64,000 nt of DNA from Pseudoalteromonas haloplanktis ATCC 14393 (GTDB lineage: Bacteria > Pseudomonadota > Gammaproteobacteria > Enterobacterales > Alteromonadaceae). The stretch is taken from assembly GCF_000238355.1 (NCBI RefSeq), contig NZ_AHCA01000001.1, positions 124,001 to 188,000 on the forward strand, read 5' to 3'. The notes beneath the pieces are model-generated. The model saw only the letters and a program-made list of their open reading frames with translations. It did no database searches and was not told the DNA's origin. Of this stretch, positions 36,056 to 45,777 are shown one piece after another; the first letter of the stretch is position 1; the number at the start of each line of letters is the position of its first letter. A program made the position numbers and the translations under genes.

Positions 36056-37117
36056 TTATGCGTAAGCCGCAATTTCCTGCTCACGTAACCTGTTGCACAG
36101 TGCCACCCATTGCCATGATTGCACTTTACCTTCTGTACGTCGGCCAAATAACGTCATTGTGGTATTACCATGACTGTCAAAAAATTCAATTGAGTGAACT
36201 TCTGTAGCACCGCTATCCGTTGGCTTTTTAACCACAAATGCTCGACTAAACTGGTCGGTTAGCAGGTGTAAATTAAAGCCATTATCAAGGACGTTATACC
36301 ATTTACCTACTTGTTTTAAGTGCTGTAATTTACCTGAGTAAATTTGTACTGCGCCATGGTTATTAACAAAAATCATTAACTCACTTTGTTGATCACGAAC
36401 GGTTTCAAACACCTCGGTCAAGCAATCAGGCGATACTTCTTGCGCCCATTGCTTTCCTGCTATTTCCAGTCCTTGTGTGCGACTAACGGCGAATTTAGTT
36501 AATAAGGCTGGAAATTGATGTACATCTTGTAAATTTTTCCACCCTTCCCGAAAGCCTTGAATATCTATCTCGGGCAGCGGTTTATATTCATTAACAGTAA
36601 TCTCTGGCGCTAGAATAACTAACTCGGTGCTTTGCTTTGCCGATTTATAACGCGTTACTAACTGCTCAAATGCTGCCATATCTGTTTGCTCTGTAGTAAA
36701 CACTTTATGGACTGCAGTGCCATGCTGATCAAAAAACTGGATGCTGCTGTACTTAGGGTTAGTCTGTACAGCAAATGCGCTATGCCATTTAGAGATAAAT
36801 AAGCGTAAATCTATGCCACCGGGATTAATAGCAATAGCTGTTTTAATGCCATTGCGTTCTGAGCAATAGATTTTTTCATAGCAACCTGAGATTTCGCTTA
36901 CTATATGGGCGCTACGAGTCAGTGCCATAACATGTTGCAGCTTTTTAAACCCTTTTAAAATACCTTCAAGGTGTGTGATATTAAGTTGTGTAACACCATC
37001 ACCAACCTGCGCAGCAATTAATTGTGCTTCCGTTATTTGTAATTGCTTTGCGGCATCAACGGCACGAATAGTTGGTTCTTGCATTAATAACTGGCGGTAA
37101 TTTTTTAATATATTCAT
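36056..37117 (-). CDS. hmuS: HemS/HmuS-family heme-handling protein
   Basis: A 353-residue cytoplasmic protein with two repeated HemS-type halves (about 30-180 and 200-345, each with a KWHSAFAV- or KWYNVLDN-like core and a SIQFFD/SIEFFD strand). Members bind imported heme and degrade it or pass it on. The start has an AGGAG site. It follows the heme receptor after 40 bp, with a hairpin between them. Confidence 0.82.
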   Translation of the reverse strand: MNILKNYRQLLMQEPTIRAVDAAKQLQITEAQLIAAQVGDGVTQLNITHLEGILKGFKKLQHVMALTRSAHIVSEISGCYEKIYCSERNGIKTAIAINPGGIDLRLFISKWHSAFAVQTNPKYSSIQFFDQHGTAVHKVFTTEQTDMAAFEQLVTRYKSAKQSTELVILAPEITVNEYKPLPEIDIQGFREGWKNLQDVHQFPALLTKFAVSRTQGLEIAGKQWAQEVSPDCLTEVFETVRDQQSELMIFVNNHGAVQIYSGKLQHLKQVGKWYNVLDNGFNLHLLTDQFSRAFVVKKPTDSGATEVHSIEFFDSHGNTTMTLFGRRTEGKVQSWQWVALCNRLREQEIAAYA

Positions 37118-37129
37118 AGTATGCTCCTA

Positions 37130-37151
37130 GGCTATGAGCAGACTCATAGCC
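37130..37151 (-). promoter_or_regulatory. Intercistronic hairpin between receptor and hmuS
   Basis: A perfect 9-bp stem, GGCTATGAG / CTCATAGCC, with a CAGA-type loop lies in the 40-bp gap. It has no T-tract, so it is more likely a processing or stability element than a terminator. Confidence 0.45.
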
Positions 37152-37157
37152 AAGTTA

Positions 37158-39257
37158 TTAAAATTTAAAGCTCAATTGTGTTTTGATATTGCGGCCCACG
37201 CCGTAATCACCAATTGCACCGCCGGTGCCTGCCATCACTTGGTATTCTTTATCAAATAAGTTATCGACAGCTAAACGAGCATTCCAGTTGTCATTAATAT
37301 CCCAGCTCGCATTCAGGCCCACTAAGGTATAACTGGCTTGTTCGGTTTCTTGATATGAACTGCTAGCACTGTCATACGCAAGAAGCGTTCGAGCAGCAAC
37401 ATCTTGAATGCTAATGCCAGTTCTCAACGCATCATCAAAAAACATCAACTCGCCACTAACTGACAGCTTGTTTGCCGGTAAGTACCAAAGCGGCTCACCG
37501 TTTTTGTCTTCGCCTGAAATCTCACTGTATGAAATATTCACGTAACCCACTCTGTGGGCATAGTTCACCTCTAGTTCAAAGCCATCACGATCATTTTCAC
37601 CACTGTTGTTATAACGTGGTGCTGGGGCTGGGTTGGTCACTGAGCTTGTGTTTGACTGTATTTCGTCATCAACCTGAGTATCAAAATAAATGACACGGCC
37701 AGTTAATGAATCAACGTCTGAAAACACATTGCGAGTTTGATAGCTCATACCAATTTCTTGGTTTTGGCTATTTTCGGTTTCTAACTCAAGATTTGGATTA
37801 CGACTATTGTACAAGTCGTATAATTCATCAATTAATGGCGCTCTAAAACCTTCTTGATAGCTGGCAAACAAGGCAAATTGCTCTGTGAATTGATAATTGG
37901 CAGTAAACGCTGGGACGACTTTTGAATGCTCTACTTTTGTGTCTAATTCTGGGTAACGACTATCAAACATTTCTGTCGGCGTAGTACGGTACTTTTCGTA
38001 TCTAACTCCACCAGTTAACGTTAATGCCTGCCATGTAAATTCATCTTGAATGTACACACCAAGACGTTTTTGTTCGCCACCAGGTTGCGACCCCATTTCG
38101 CTATACGTCAGGTCGCTTGCGTACTCTAAACACGCGTATGTTTGCGGATTGTATTCTACACACGGATAGCTTTGCTTCTCACCTAGGCGCTCTTTATTTG
38201 AGTATTGCACCCCATAAGTGAGCGCATGCATACCCAGCACGCTAGTATTCATAATATCTAGGGTGTTTATATTGTACTCGTAGTGAGATTCAACACCAAT
38301 GTAATCCTCAAGCATTCCTTGGCCATCGCTTTCGGTAACATGGCTTTGGGTATTCCCTAGCCGTACCGTTAAATCAACGTATGGGTTATTGGCGGGGTTT
38401 AATTCATAGCTCAGGTTAGTCACTGATTGCTTAACAACACGGTATACCGTCCCCCATGCACCGGGATCGGTAGTATTAAATTCAGTACGCTGAGCATCTT
38501 CACTTTGCGTGTACGACAACCCAAATAACGAATTTTCCGTTAAGTAATATTCGCCTTTGAGCAAGATAGATTCTGCTTCGATCGCCGAGTTTTCAAGTGT
38601 TTGTCCATTTGAAAGTTCAAAATCATCACTTTCACGTTTTACATACGATGCCAATAAATCCAGTGACTCTGTCGGGCGAGCATAAGCGTATACAGTGCCA
38701 TTATTTTCATTATTGTTACCATGATGGCCTAACTTAACTTTAGCCCCTGCAGTTTGCTCGGGTGCTAAAAAATCGCTGGCATCTTTGAGTTCCATTTCGA
38801 CCACACCACCGAGTGCTCCACCACCATGTAGTACAGTACTTGGACCACGTTTAATGCTTACTGAGCGGTAGAGCTCTGCATCACCGAAGAAACTCCCCAT
38901 ACGGTATTTTTCAAATGTTTGAATGGCGCCATCAACGCTCACTAAAACATCTTCGGCGTCGTTAAAACCACGGACACTAAATTTTTGTCCGCCACTGCGA
39001 GGCCCACCAGTGGCTGTTACATTAGGGACTGCTATTAAACTATCGAATACAGTGGTTGATAAAAGCTGCTCAATGTTCTCACTGGTGATCACATTGACGG
39101 CTTGTGCAGAGTTTAGCGCGGTTTTCTGTGTTCGCGTGGCCGTCACTGTAATTGCATCAAGTGATGTTGTGAGTAGAGGTTGATCGGCTGAGGTTGTTTC
39201 GGCCATAACAGGTAATGATACACTGGCAAGGCATAGAGCCAGTTTTGAAAGGCGCAT
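37158..39257 (-). CDS. TonB-dependent heme receptor
   Basis: About 699 residues. The start is set at ATG 39257, which has a GGAG site and opens a signal peptide (MRLSKLALCLASVSLPVMA); a frame four codons longer lacks these. It has a TonB box-like segment near DAITVTATRTQK, a plug (NVTATGGPRSGGQKFSVRGF, SIKRGPSTVLHGGGALGGVV) and a 22-strand-type barrel ending in the terminal Phe (LSFKF). The FRAP-type motif SYQEGFRAPLIDELY matches heme/hemoglobin receptors (HutA/HmuR type). It has a Fur box upstream and stands next to tonB, exbB, exbD and hmuTUV. Confidence 0.9.
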   Translation of the reverse strand: MRLSKLALCLASVSLPVMAETTSADQPLLTTSLDAITVTATRTQKTALNSAQAVNVITSENIEQLLSTTVFDSLIAVPNVTATGGPRSGGQKFSVRGFNDAEDVLVSVDGAIQTFEKYRMGSFFGDAELYRSVSIKRGPSTVLHGGGALGGVVEMELKDASDFLAPEQTAGAKVKLGHHGNNNENNGTVYAYARPTESLDLLASYVKRESDDFELSNGQTLENSAIEAESILLKGEYYLTENSLFGLSYTQSEDAQRTEFNTTDPGAWGTVYRVVKQSVTNLSYELNPANNPYVDLTVRLGNTQSHVTESDGQGMLEDYIGVESHYEYNINTLDIMNTSVLGMHALTYGVQYSNKERLGEKQSYPCVEYNPQTYACLEYASDLTYSEMGSQPGGEQKRLGVYIQDEFTWQALTLTGGVRYEKYRTTPTEMFDSRYPELDTKVEHSKVVPAFTANYQFTEQFALFASYQEGFRAPLIDELYDLYNSRNPNLELETENSQNQEIGMSYQTRNVFSDVDSLTGRVIYFDTQVDDEIQSNTSSVTNPAPAPRYNNSGENDRDGFELEVNYAHRVGYVNISYSEISGEDKNGEPLWYLPANKLSVSGELMFFDDALRTGISIQDVAARTLLAYDSASSSYQETEQASYTLVGLNASWDINDNWNARLAVDNLFDKEYQVMAGTGGAIGDYGVGRNIKTQLSFKF

Positions 39258-39361
39258 GTGTCGCTCCATATAGTATTTTAATTATAAAAATACGCTTGGT
39301 TTAGCCCCTACATCACCAATGCGTACCAACTTTAAGCAACGGCACTATAGCAAAAACAATA

Positions 39362-39380
39362 TTAAATGATAATCATTTTT
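39362..39380 (-). promoter_or_regulatory. Fur box upstream of the heme receptor
   Basis: TTAAATGATAATCATTTTT matches 14 of 19 positions of the Fur consensus, including the GATAATCATT core. It lies about 105 bp before the receptor start and just past the exbD stop, so the receptor-hmuS pair has its own iron-controlled promoter. Confidence 0.75.
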
Positions 39381-39804
39381 ATTCGTCTTCTATTAATATA
39401 TTTGCAATTTTATGATCTTCTTTAGAAAGTGCCGCCAATAACTTAACCAAGTCACCACTGGGAACTTGTTGATCAATAGCAAGATAAACACCTTGTTGGG
39501 ATTTTTTTTCGCGTAAGGCGTCTACCACTTCATTAAGAGAGCCAAATGGCTGCTTTGCTAAAGCATAAATAAGCTGTTGATCAGTGTATTTAACACTCAG
39601 CACGATTGCTTTTTGTTGCTCAAGTGGAGCTTGGTTATCACTACCCACTTCAGGGAGCGCCACGTCCAACATTTCTAATTTAACTGCAGCGGTTAGCAGT
39701 AAAAATACTAATAATATAAACAATACATCTATTAATGCTGTCAGATCAGGCATTAGCGGGCTGTTACTGGGTTTTTGTGGTAACTCAAGCATTAGCAGCT
39801 TCAT
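39379..39804 (-). CDS. exbD: ExbD
   Basis: About 141 residues. It has one membrane helix near the N-terminus with the essential acidic residue in MPDLTALIDVLFILLVFLLL, then a periplasmic domain. With ExbB it uses proton flow to energise TonB. A TTG codon one position upstream and an ATG at 39792 are alternative starts. It overlaps the end of exbB by about 20 nt. Confidence 0.9.
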   Translation of the reverse strand: MKLLMLELPQKPSNSPLMPDLTALIDVLFILLVFLLLTAAVKLEMLDVALPEVGSDNQAPLEQQKAIVLSVKYTDQQLIYALAKQPFGSLNEVVDALREKKSQQGVYLAIDQQVPSGDLVKLLAALSKEDHKIANILIEDE

Positions 39805-40330
39805 CAAAACATAGTTGGTAATTTAGGTGGTTAATGATCCGAGTTAAATCGGTTTGCATTCGTTCTAATACGGTATTAAATACGCCACTTAGCAATAAAC
39901 ATGGGATCGCTATCATAAGTCCTGCCATCGTAGAGTACATAGCTTCCCATAGCCCATCAGCAAGTAATGCTGGAGTTACCGCTTGCTGAGTTTGCGCTAT
40001 TTTTCTAAACATCAGCACTAACCCCCACACGGTACCCAACAGCCCCATTAATGGGCTTAACGTACCTAATAGGCTTAATATAGTTAGCCTTTTACGCCAG
40101 CTTGCTAAACAATCTTGTAGGTATAATTGGCACCACTGTTCACGCTGCTCTGGTTGCGTCTTTTTCTGCAACTGTTGGTTAAAGTCGCTGTTCTGCTGTT
40201 TTATTTGTTGTAAATGCACCCAACCCAAACTAAATGAGGTAATACGCTCCAGTACAATGGCTAAAGCCAATACTGATACCCCAAATAATGGCCAGGCCAT
40301 TATGCCTACAGCAGTAAATAGATCTTGCAT
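39785..40330 (-). CDS. exbB: ExbB (MotA/TolQ family)
   Basis: A 181-residue membrane protein with three helices. It has the family core LSLLGTLSPLMGLLGTVWGLVLMF and ADGLWEAMYSTMAGLMIAIPCLLL. It forms the pentameric proton channel with ExbD. It is shorter than E. coli ExbB (244), as is usual for heme-locus copies. It lies between tonB and exbD in one operon. Confidence 0.9.
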   Translation of the reverse strand: MQDLFTAVGIMAWPLFGVSVLALAIVLERITSFSLGWVHLQQIKQQNSDFNQQLQKKTQPEQREQWCQLYLQDCLASWRKRLTILSLLGTLSPLMGLLGTVWGLVLMFRKIAQTQQAVTPALLADGLWEAMYSTMAGLMIAIPCLLLSGVFNTVLERMQTDLTRIINHLNYQLCFDEAANA

Positions 40331-40354
40331 ATTTTTCTCTCTTTTATTGATGCG

Positions 40355-41089
40355 CTATGAACGCAAAGAAAACTCTATCGGCACACTAAAACGTGCTTTT
40401 ACGCTATGATTAGCACGCATTACGGGGTGAAACTGCCACAATGATGCATTGCTCAATGCTGCTTTATCCAGCTCGGTGAAACCGCTACTTTTTAACACTC
40501 TCAAATTAGTTATTAGGCCATGCTCATCCAGCTCAATTTGCAATATTGTTACCCCTTGATAACCGCGTCGTTTAGCTCGCAATGGATAATTAAGCGCAGG
40601 TCGTGGGGCTTTAAATAGCGGTAATGTCTGTACTTCAACAATTTGATTTTTTAATGAGTGCTGCGCTGCAATCACAGGCGCACTTGAAGCCGGCGCTGGT
40701 TTCACTACTTGCTGTTGTTCAGGAGCTACTTTAGTGACTTGATCTGATACTTTTGCTCGTTTGGTTATTTCAGGTTCTTTTGGTAGCGGTTTTGGCTTTG
40801 GCTCTGTTACTGGCGCTAACTTGGTAACATGAGGCTGGTTTGATTCTGCCTTCATACGTACTTTTTTCGCATTAAACTGTGTACTGGGCGTGTCTTGGCT
40901 CTCGATTATCGGCTTTGGCTTACGTGCCACTTGCTGCGGGGCGTATGGCTGTGAGGTAATGATCTTTACCGCTATCCGTTGTGCAGGCTGAGTCTGGTTA
41001 AATTGCATCTGCAAAAAAGCCAGTGGATGATACAACAACCACGCTAAATGGCAGCCAATAGATAGTATAAGGAAAATAATAATTTTCAT
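40355..41089 (-). CDS. tonB: TonB energy transducer
   Basis: About 244 residues. The start is set at ATG 41089, where the anchor helix begins (MKIIIFLILSIGCHLAWLLY); the longer frame to 41278 overlaps hmuT and lacks sense. A Pro/Lys-rich spacer (TEPKPKPLPKEPEITKR) leads to a C-terminal TonB domain (LNYPLRAKRRGYQGVTILQI, GLITNLRVLKSSGFTELDKA). It transmits the ExbBD force to the outer-membrane receptors. It is divergent from hmuT across 64 bp. Confidence 0.9.
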   Translation of the reverse strand: MKIIIFLILSIGCHLAWLLYHPLAFLQMQFNQTQPAQRIAVKIITSQPYAPQQVARKPKPIIESQDTPSTQFNAKKVRMKAESNQPHVTKLAPVTEPKPKPLPKEPEITKRAKVSDQVTKVAPEQQQVVKPAPASSAPVIAAQHSLKNQIVEVQTLPLFKAPRPALNYPLRAKRRGYQGVTILQIELDEHGLITNLRVLKSSGFTELDKAALSNASLWQFHPVMRANHSVKARFSVPIEFSLRS

Positions 41090-41153
41090 ATCTTTTAAAT
41101 GCAAATGCGAACTGTTAATATTTACATTAAATAATATCAACATTGGAATAGTT

Positions 41154-42080
41154 ATGAAACCCCTCTGCACTTTTTTAATTACGACTACGCTTATTGTCAG
41201 CTCATTTTTTAGTGCTGCAGCGCAACTTGATGGCCCACAACGTGTTGTGGTTTCGGGAGGTTCAATCACAGAGATCATTTATGCGCTGGATGAACAGCAA
41301 CGTATCATTGGGGTAGATAGCACCAGCGTCTATCCAGCCTCAGCCACAGAAAAACCACAAATCGGTTACGTGCGCAGAATAAGCGCCGAGGGTATCTTGT
41401 CGTTAAACCCTGATTTAGTGCTGGGTGAATCAGACACTGGCCCTAAAAAAGTTGTCGAACAATTAAAACAAACAGGTATTAATTTACAAATTTTAGATGC
41501 GCACGATAATTTCTTAGGCATTGAAAACAAGATTAAAAAAATTGCCCAGCTATTAAACGTGCCAACTAAAGGAGAGCAGTTAGCGCAATCATTACAAATT
41601 GACCGTAATGCGCTTGCCTATCTCCTTCAGCAGGCCAGTACTAAACCTAAGGTGTTGTTTGTGCTTAGCGTGCGCAGTGGTCAGCCTATTGTTGCTGGGG
41701 CTGATACATCTGCGAATGAACTGATCAGCGCGGCAGGTGGTATTAACTTAGCTGCATCAGAAATCACTAATTGGAAGCCACTGTCGAGTGAAGCGGCATC
41801 AGCGCTCAATCCTGACGTAATTATCACGATGGGCCGCCATGGTGATGATCCACTGCCTAAAATAGAAAAGCTCGCCCATTTTAAATATTCAAACGCTGTC
41901 AAAAATGGCCAAGTTTATAGCTTTGACGGCAGTTACTTACTGGGCATGGGCCCGCGTACACCGCAAGCAGTTGTTGAATTAGCTCATACGTTTTACCCGC
42001 AAGCACAGTTACCGTCAGGCTATCAATTTCGGTTTTTACAAACGGCCCAAAACGTGACTAAAAAGCAAGGCGAACTGTAA
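41154..42080 (+). CDS. hmuT: Heme ABC transporter substrate-binding protein
   Basis: A 308-residue periplasmic protein. A signal peptide is followed by the class III binding fold typical of HmuT/HutB: RVVVSGGSITEIIYAL, VDSTSVYPASATEKPQIGYV and EGILSLNPDLVLGESDTGP. The heme-ligating Tyr is probably in IGYVR. It delivers heme to HmuUV, encoded 2 and 58 bases beyond successive stops in one operon. A close paralogue stands alone at 61433. Confidence 0.92.
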   Translation: MKPLCTFLITTTLIVSSFFSAAAQLDGPQRVVVSGGSITEIIYALDEQQRIIGVDSTSVYPASATEKPQIGYVRRISAEGILSLNPDLVLGESDTGPKKVVEQLKQTGINLQILDAHDNFLGIENKIKKIAQLLNVPTKGEQLAQSLQIDRNALAYLLQQASTKPKVLFVLSVRSGQPIVAGADTSANELISAAGGINLAASEITNWKPLSSEAASALNPDVIITMGRHGDDPLPKIEKLAHFKYSNAVKNGQVYSFDGSYLLGMGPRTPQAVVELAHTFYPQAQLPSGYQFRFLQTAQNVTKKQGEL

Positions 42081-42082
42081 CT

Positions 42083-43135
42083 ATGTTGGCACTTGGTAGT
42101 ACTTTAATCACTCAACAACAGCAGCGCCGCTTTGCCATCCCCGCGTTATTTATTGCCTGTATTGTGATGTTCTTTATTGCGTTGAGTAAAGGTGGAGTCA
42201 CAATCAGCATTAGTGAAATTATTGCGATTATTAATCAAACCGCTGAAGATCAACTTAAACACGCCATTATTTGGCAAATACGTTTACCGCGTATTGTGCT
42301 CGCCATGATAGTAGGAGCAGGTTTAGCGGCATGTGGGGCTGCTATGCAGGCAATATTTAGAAATCCACTAGCAGATCCCGGATTAATTGGTGTATCAAGT
42401 GGTGCCGCGCTTGGCGCTGTAGCTACTATCGTACTCGGTACTAGCATATTTGCTAATTTTAGTGACAGTTTTGGTATTTATGCCGTGCCTGTTGGCGCCT
42501 TTTTAGGGTGTATTGGTGTCTGTGTATTTATTTATCGTCTAAGTGCACACAGTGGTCAATTTACTATTATTAGTTTATTACTCGCTGGTATTGCTGTAAA
42601 CGCAATTGTCGGTTCATTGATTGGTGTTTTAACTTTAATAAGCAATGATCAACAATTACGTGATTTAACATTTTGGAGTATGGGCTCACTGGCAGGTAAT
42701 CACTTTACGATGATGACACCTACTCTGTGTATTATCATCGCTTGCTGTATCGGTTTACTCCGCTTAGCAAAACCACTTAATTTATATTTATTAGGTGAAG
42801 CACAAGCAAAGCATTTAGGTATTAATGTCACTAAATTAAAAAAGCAGGTGTTTATTTACACTGCTCTTTGTACCGGCGCGGCTGTAGCCATTACCGGGAT
42901 CATTGGTTTTGTAGGCTTTATTGTGCCGCATATTGTGCGTTTAATATTAGGCCCGGATCACCGCTATTTAATGCCTGCCAGCATTCTAGGTGGCGCATTA
43001 ATGCTCGGGTTAGCTGATTTATTTGCCCGCACAGTAATACTCCCTGCAGAAGTGCCAATAGGCCTGATCACTAGCGCCATTGGCGGGCCATTCTTTTTAA
43101 TCATGTTATTAAAAACTTACCAACAACGAGGATAA
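42083..43135 (+). CDS. hmuU: Heme ABC transporter permease
   Basis: A 350-residue FecCD-family permease with about ten helices. It has LPRIVLAMIVGAGLAACGAAMQAIFRNPLADPGLIGVSSG, split by its coupling helix, and AITGIIGFVGFIVPHIVRL. It pairs with HmuV for heme import through the inner membrane. The start follows the hmuT stop by 2 bp. Confidence 0.93.
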   Translation: MLALGSTLITQQQQRRFAIPALFIACIVMFFIALSKGGVTISISEIIAIINQTAEDQLKHAIIWQIRLPRIVLAMIVGAGLAACGAAMQAIFRNPLADPGLIGVSSGAALGAVATIVLGTSIFANFSDSFGIYAVPVGAFLGCIGVCVFIYRLSAHSGQFTIISLLLAGIAVNAIVGSLIGVLTLISNDQQLRDLTFWSMGSLAGNHFTMMTPTLCIIIACCIGLLRLAKPLNLYLLGEAQAKHLGINVTKLKKQVFIYTALCTGAAVAITGIIGFVGFIVPHIVRLILGPDHRYLMPASILGGALMLGLADLFARTVILPAEVPIGLITSAIGGPFFLIMLLKTYQQRG

Positions 43136-43138
43136 GTC

Positions 43139-43933
43139 ATGTTAACGGGCAACCAACTTAGTGCCACTGTAGGCCAGAAAGTGCTGTTAGATAATGTTGA
43201 TTTTGTTGTAAAACCCTATGAAGTGGTGGTGATCATCGGTCCTAACGGCGCAGGTAAATCGTCACTCCTCAAAGCGCTATGTGGTGATATTCCTTTATCA
43301 CATGGGACTGTGAGTATAAATCAACGCGCTTTAGCAGAGTATACAATCACAGAGCTTGCTACGCTCAGGGCAGTATTGACACAAAATTATGAATTAGACT
43401 TTCCATTTACCGTTAATGAAGTTGTTGATATGGCTCACTTTGCACATCAAGAGCAGCAAAGTTCGTTAGCATTAAAGCGATTTTCTCATAATGCTATGCA
43501 AGCTTTGGGGATTAGTCATTTAGCGCAGCAGTGTTTTACTCGACTGTCTGGCGGGGAAAAACAGCGTACCCAACTTGCTCGGGTGCTATGTCAATTACAA
43601 CCGAGTTTAGTTAATCAACAAAGTGCTTATTTACTTATTGATGAGCCAACCTCCAGCTTGGATTTATATCATCAGTATGAGGTAATGAACCAAGCACGCT
43701 TGGTTGCCGAGCAAGGAGCGGGAGTAGTCGCTGTTGTGCATGATTTATCCCTTGCAGCAAGTTTTGCTGATCGGATTTATATGCTTAATGAAGGGCGCGT
43801 TGTCGCTGCGGGTTCGCCACAACAAGTACTCACTCAGGCACGCTTAAATGAAGTGTATAAAATTGACGCTAAATTACAAACGAACTTAGACAATGTATTG
43901 CCACATATCATCATCACTAAACAGGTAAGTTAG
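43139..43933 (+). CDS. hmuV: Heme ABC transporter ATP-binding protein
   Basis: A 264-residue ATPase with Walker A GPNGAGKSS, signature LSGGEKQRTQLARVL, Walker B YLLIDEPTSSLD and the switch His in VVHDLSLAA. It drives HmuU. It is the last gene of hmuTUV, 3 bp after hmuU. Confidence 0.94.
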   Translation: MLTGNQLSATVGQKVLLDNVDFVVKPYEVVVIIGPNGAGKSSLLKALCGDIPLSHGTVSINQRALAEYTITELATLRAVLTQNYELDFPFTVNEVVDMAHFAHQEQQSSLALKRFSHNAMQALGISHLAQQCFTRLSGGEKQRTQLARVLCQLQPSLVNQQSAYLLIDEPTSSLDLYHQYEVMNQARLVAEQGAGVVAVVHDLSLAASFADRIYMLNEGRVVAAGSPQQVLTQARLNEVYKIDAKLQTNLDNVLPHIIITKQVS

Positions 43934-44005
43934 CTGGAAAACCTAAGTGTAGAGTTAATTATTCAAGCCTGTAGCTACTTGGTATCACTGTAGGCTTGGT
44001 ACTTT

Positions 44006-44454
44006 TTAAACTGCACAATTCATCTTTGACTGTGTAATACATTGTTGTTGGGCTTGCTCTTCGCTATCCCCCCCTATACAAAAGTCTAGCCGAATGACTT
44101 TATGTTCAAGCGCAGCTTGTTGTCCTTCTGCAACTTGCCAGTGCCAACTTTTCAGTAATTTCTTAGTTTCTTTTGCTAAACCTCGACTTGGCACCGCTGC
44201 CATTAGTTCAATGTTATTCATATCACCATGTTGATCAACGTCAAAACTGTAAACCACACACCCCCTTACGCCACTTTTCGCAAGCGCGATAGGATACTTA
44301 GGAGTATTTTGGTTAGCACGTACCCACACTGTATGATTTTTTAATGGCTTTAGTGGCGTAACTTGTACATCAGCATAAATTGTTTTTGCTACCGTCAGTG
44401 GGCTTACTAATAGTATAGTAAAGCTAAGCCACCTAGTGAATATTTTTTAATCAT
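44006..44454 (-). pseudogene. Secreted TonB-C-like protein with a one-base frameshift
   Basis: The open frame from GTG 44329 gives only 107 residues with a TonB C-terminal-like core (YPIALAKSGVRGCVVYSFDV, then GLAKETKKLLKSWHW). Upstream the same frame continues as a complete signal peptide (FTRWLSFTILLVSPLTVAKT) but lacks a start codon. An ATG at 44454 with an AAGGA site lies in another frame. A run of six As (44443-44448) separates the two, and one extra A would join them into a 149-residue secreted protein. It is therefore a recent frameshift, a sequencing error or a slippage site. It lies next to the heme locus. Confidence 0.65.
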
Positions 44455-44580
44455 TATCAATCCTTTATATGAAAACCAATATAAGGTACTTACTATTCTA
44501 ACAAAAAGCGATGACTAACAGCTTGCTTAAAAGGAATAAATTATTACAATAAGGCAACTTTAATTGAAATAATAATAACT

Positions 44581-45771
44581 ATGTTGCCCAATCATTGCCA
44601 AACAATATTAAATAAATTACCAAGCCATCGCCTGCTTGCTCTAGACGTACTGCGGGGGATCACAATCGCCGCGATGATTTTAGTTAATAACCCCGGAAGT
44701 TGGTCATACATGTACTGGCCGCTTAAACATGCGCATTGGCATGGCCTTACACCGACTGATTTAATTTTCCCATTTTTTATTTTTATTGTTGGGATATCGA
44801 TCACACTATCAGTATCTGCAATGCGTGCAAAAGGCGTAAGTCAATACAGTATACTAAAATCAGGTATGATACGAACAGTAAAGCTAATTGCATTAGGCTG
44901 GTTCTTGGCACTGTTTTATTATAATTTTCGCGATCCTAATTTTAGCTGGGTAGATGAGCGGTTATTAGGTATCAGAGTGATGGGTGTGTTGCAGCGAATT
45001 GGCCTAGTTTATATTATCGCATTAACTTGTTATCTTTATTTAAAACCAAAGCATATTACTTTTACCTTTGTTAGCTTACTAACCGGTTACAGTGCCTTGA
45101 TGATGTATACACCTTACTCATTGCCTAATGGTGAAATAGTGCAAGGACTTTGGTTATACGGCAATAATCTCAGTGCTTGGTTTGATAATCTATTGCTCGG
45201 AGCTAAACATGTTTATTATGGCAACGCGCAACCATTTGCTTTTGATCCAGAAGGCCTACTTTCAACATTACCAGCCATTGCTACAGCGTTATCAGGGGTA
45301 CTCTGCGGATGCTATTTAAGGGCTGAGAAAAATCTTAATAAACAAATCAAAGTATTTATCATTGTGGCAATGGTAGCCATTATTTGCGGGTACTCACTTT
45401 CATCTATAACCCCTATAAACAAGGCTCTATGGACTCCTAGTTATGTAATGATAAGCTCAGGACTGGCGATGTTATGCTATGCGCTCTGTAGTTATATTCT
45501 CGATATCCGTAAAATTCGCTTATGGAGTGCGCCATTCTTAGTATTTGGCGCAAATGCGATTTTATTCTTTATGTTTGCCGGTGTAAGTGCGCGTATTCTT
45601 ATTATGATCCCCATTGGCGACAGTAACTTAAAAGGCGTTATTTATACAAATTTGCTACAGCCTATGATGGGTAATTACTTAGGCTCATTTGCTTTTTCGC
45701 TGTTGTTTTTACTTATCTCATATTTAGTCATGTTTGCATGCTATAAACGCGGCATCTTTTGGAAAGTATAA
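44581..45771 (+). CDS. NagX-like transmembrane acyltransferase (DUF5009/HGSNAT family)
   Basis: A 396-residue membrane protein. It has the family opening RLLALDVLRGITIAAMILVNNPGSWSYMYWPLKHAHWHGLTPTD, split by the first helix and carrying the conserved DxLRG and the His thought to carry the acyl group. LIFPFFIFIVGISI and about nine more helices follow. The human relative HGSNAT acetylates terminal glucosamine of heparan; bacterial NagX occurs in chitin and amino-sugar clusters. A GH3 gene lies 3 kb downstream, which fits an amino-sugar role loosely. Confidence 0.8.
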   Translation: MLPNHCQTILNKLPSHRLLALDVLRGITIAAMILVNNPGSWSYMYWPLKHAHWHGLTPTDLIFPFFIFIVGISITLSVSAMRAKGVSQYSILKSGMIRTVKLIALGWFLALFYYNFRDPNFSWVDERLLGIRVMGVLQRIGLVYIIALTCYLYLKPKHITFTFVSLLTGYSALMMYTPYSLPNGEIVQGLWLYGNNLSAWFDNLLLGAKHVYYGNAQPFAFDPEGLLSTLPAIATALSGVLCGCYLRAEKNLNKQIKVFIIVAMVAIICGYSLSSITPINKALWTPSYVMISSGLAMLCYALCSYILDIRKIRLWSAPFLVFGANAILFFMFAGVSARILIMIPIGDSNLKGVIYTNLLQPMMGNYLGSFAFSLLFLLISYLVMFACYKRGIFWKV

Positions 45772-45777
45772 GCCTCT

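Noticed and set aside
41090..41153. Fur box between tonB and hmuT
   Set aside because: Only weak hexamer similarity (AAATGCAAATGCGAAC) is seen, far poorer than the sites at 39362 and 58788, although iron control is expected.
41090..41278. Longer TonB start at 41278
   Set aside because: The extension overlaps hmuT, has no membrane anchor at its N-terminus and would bury the natural anchor helix.
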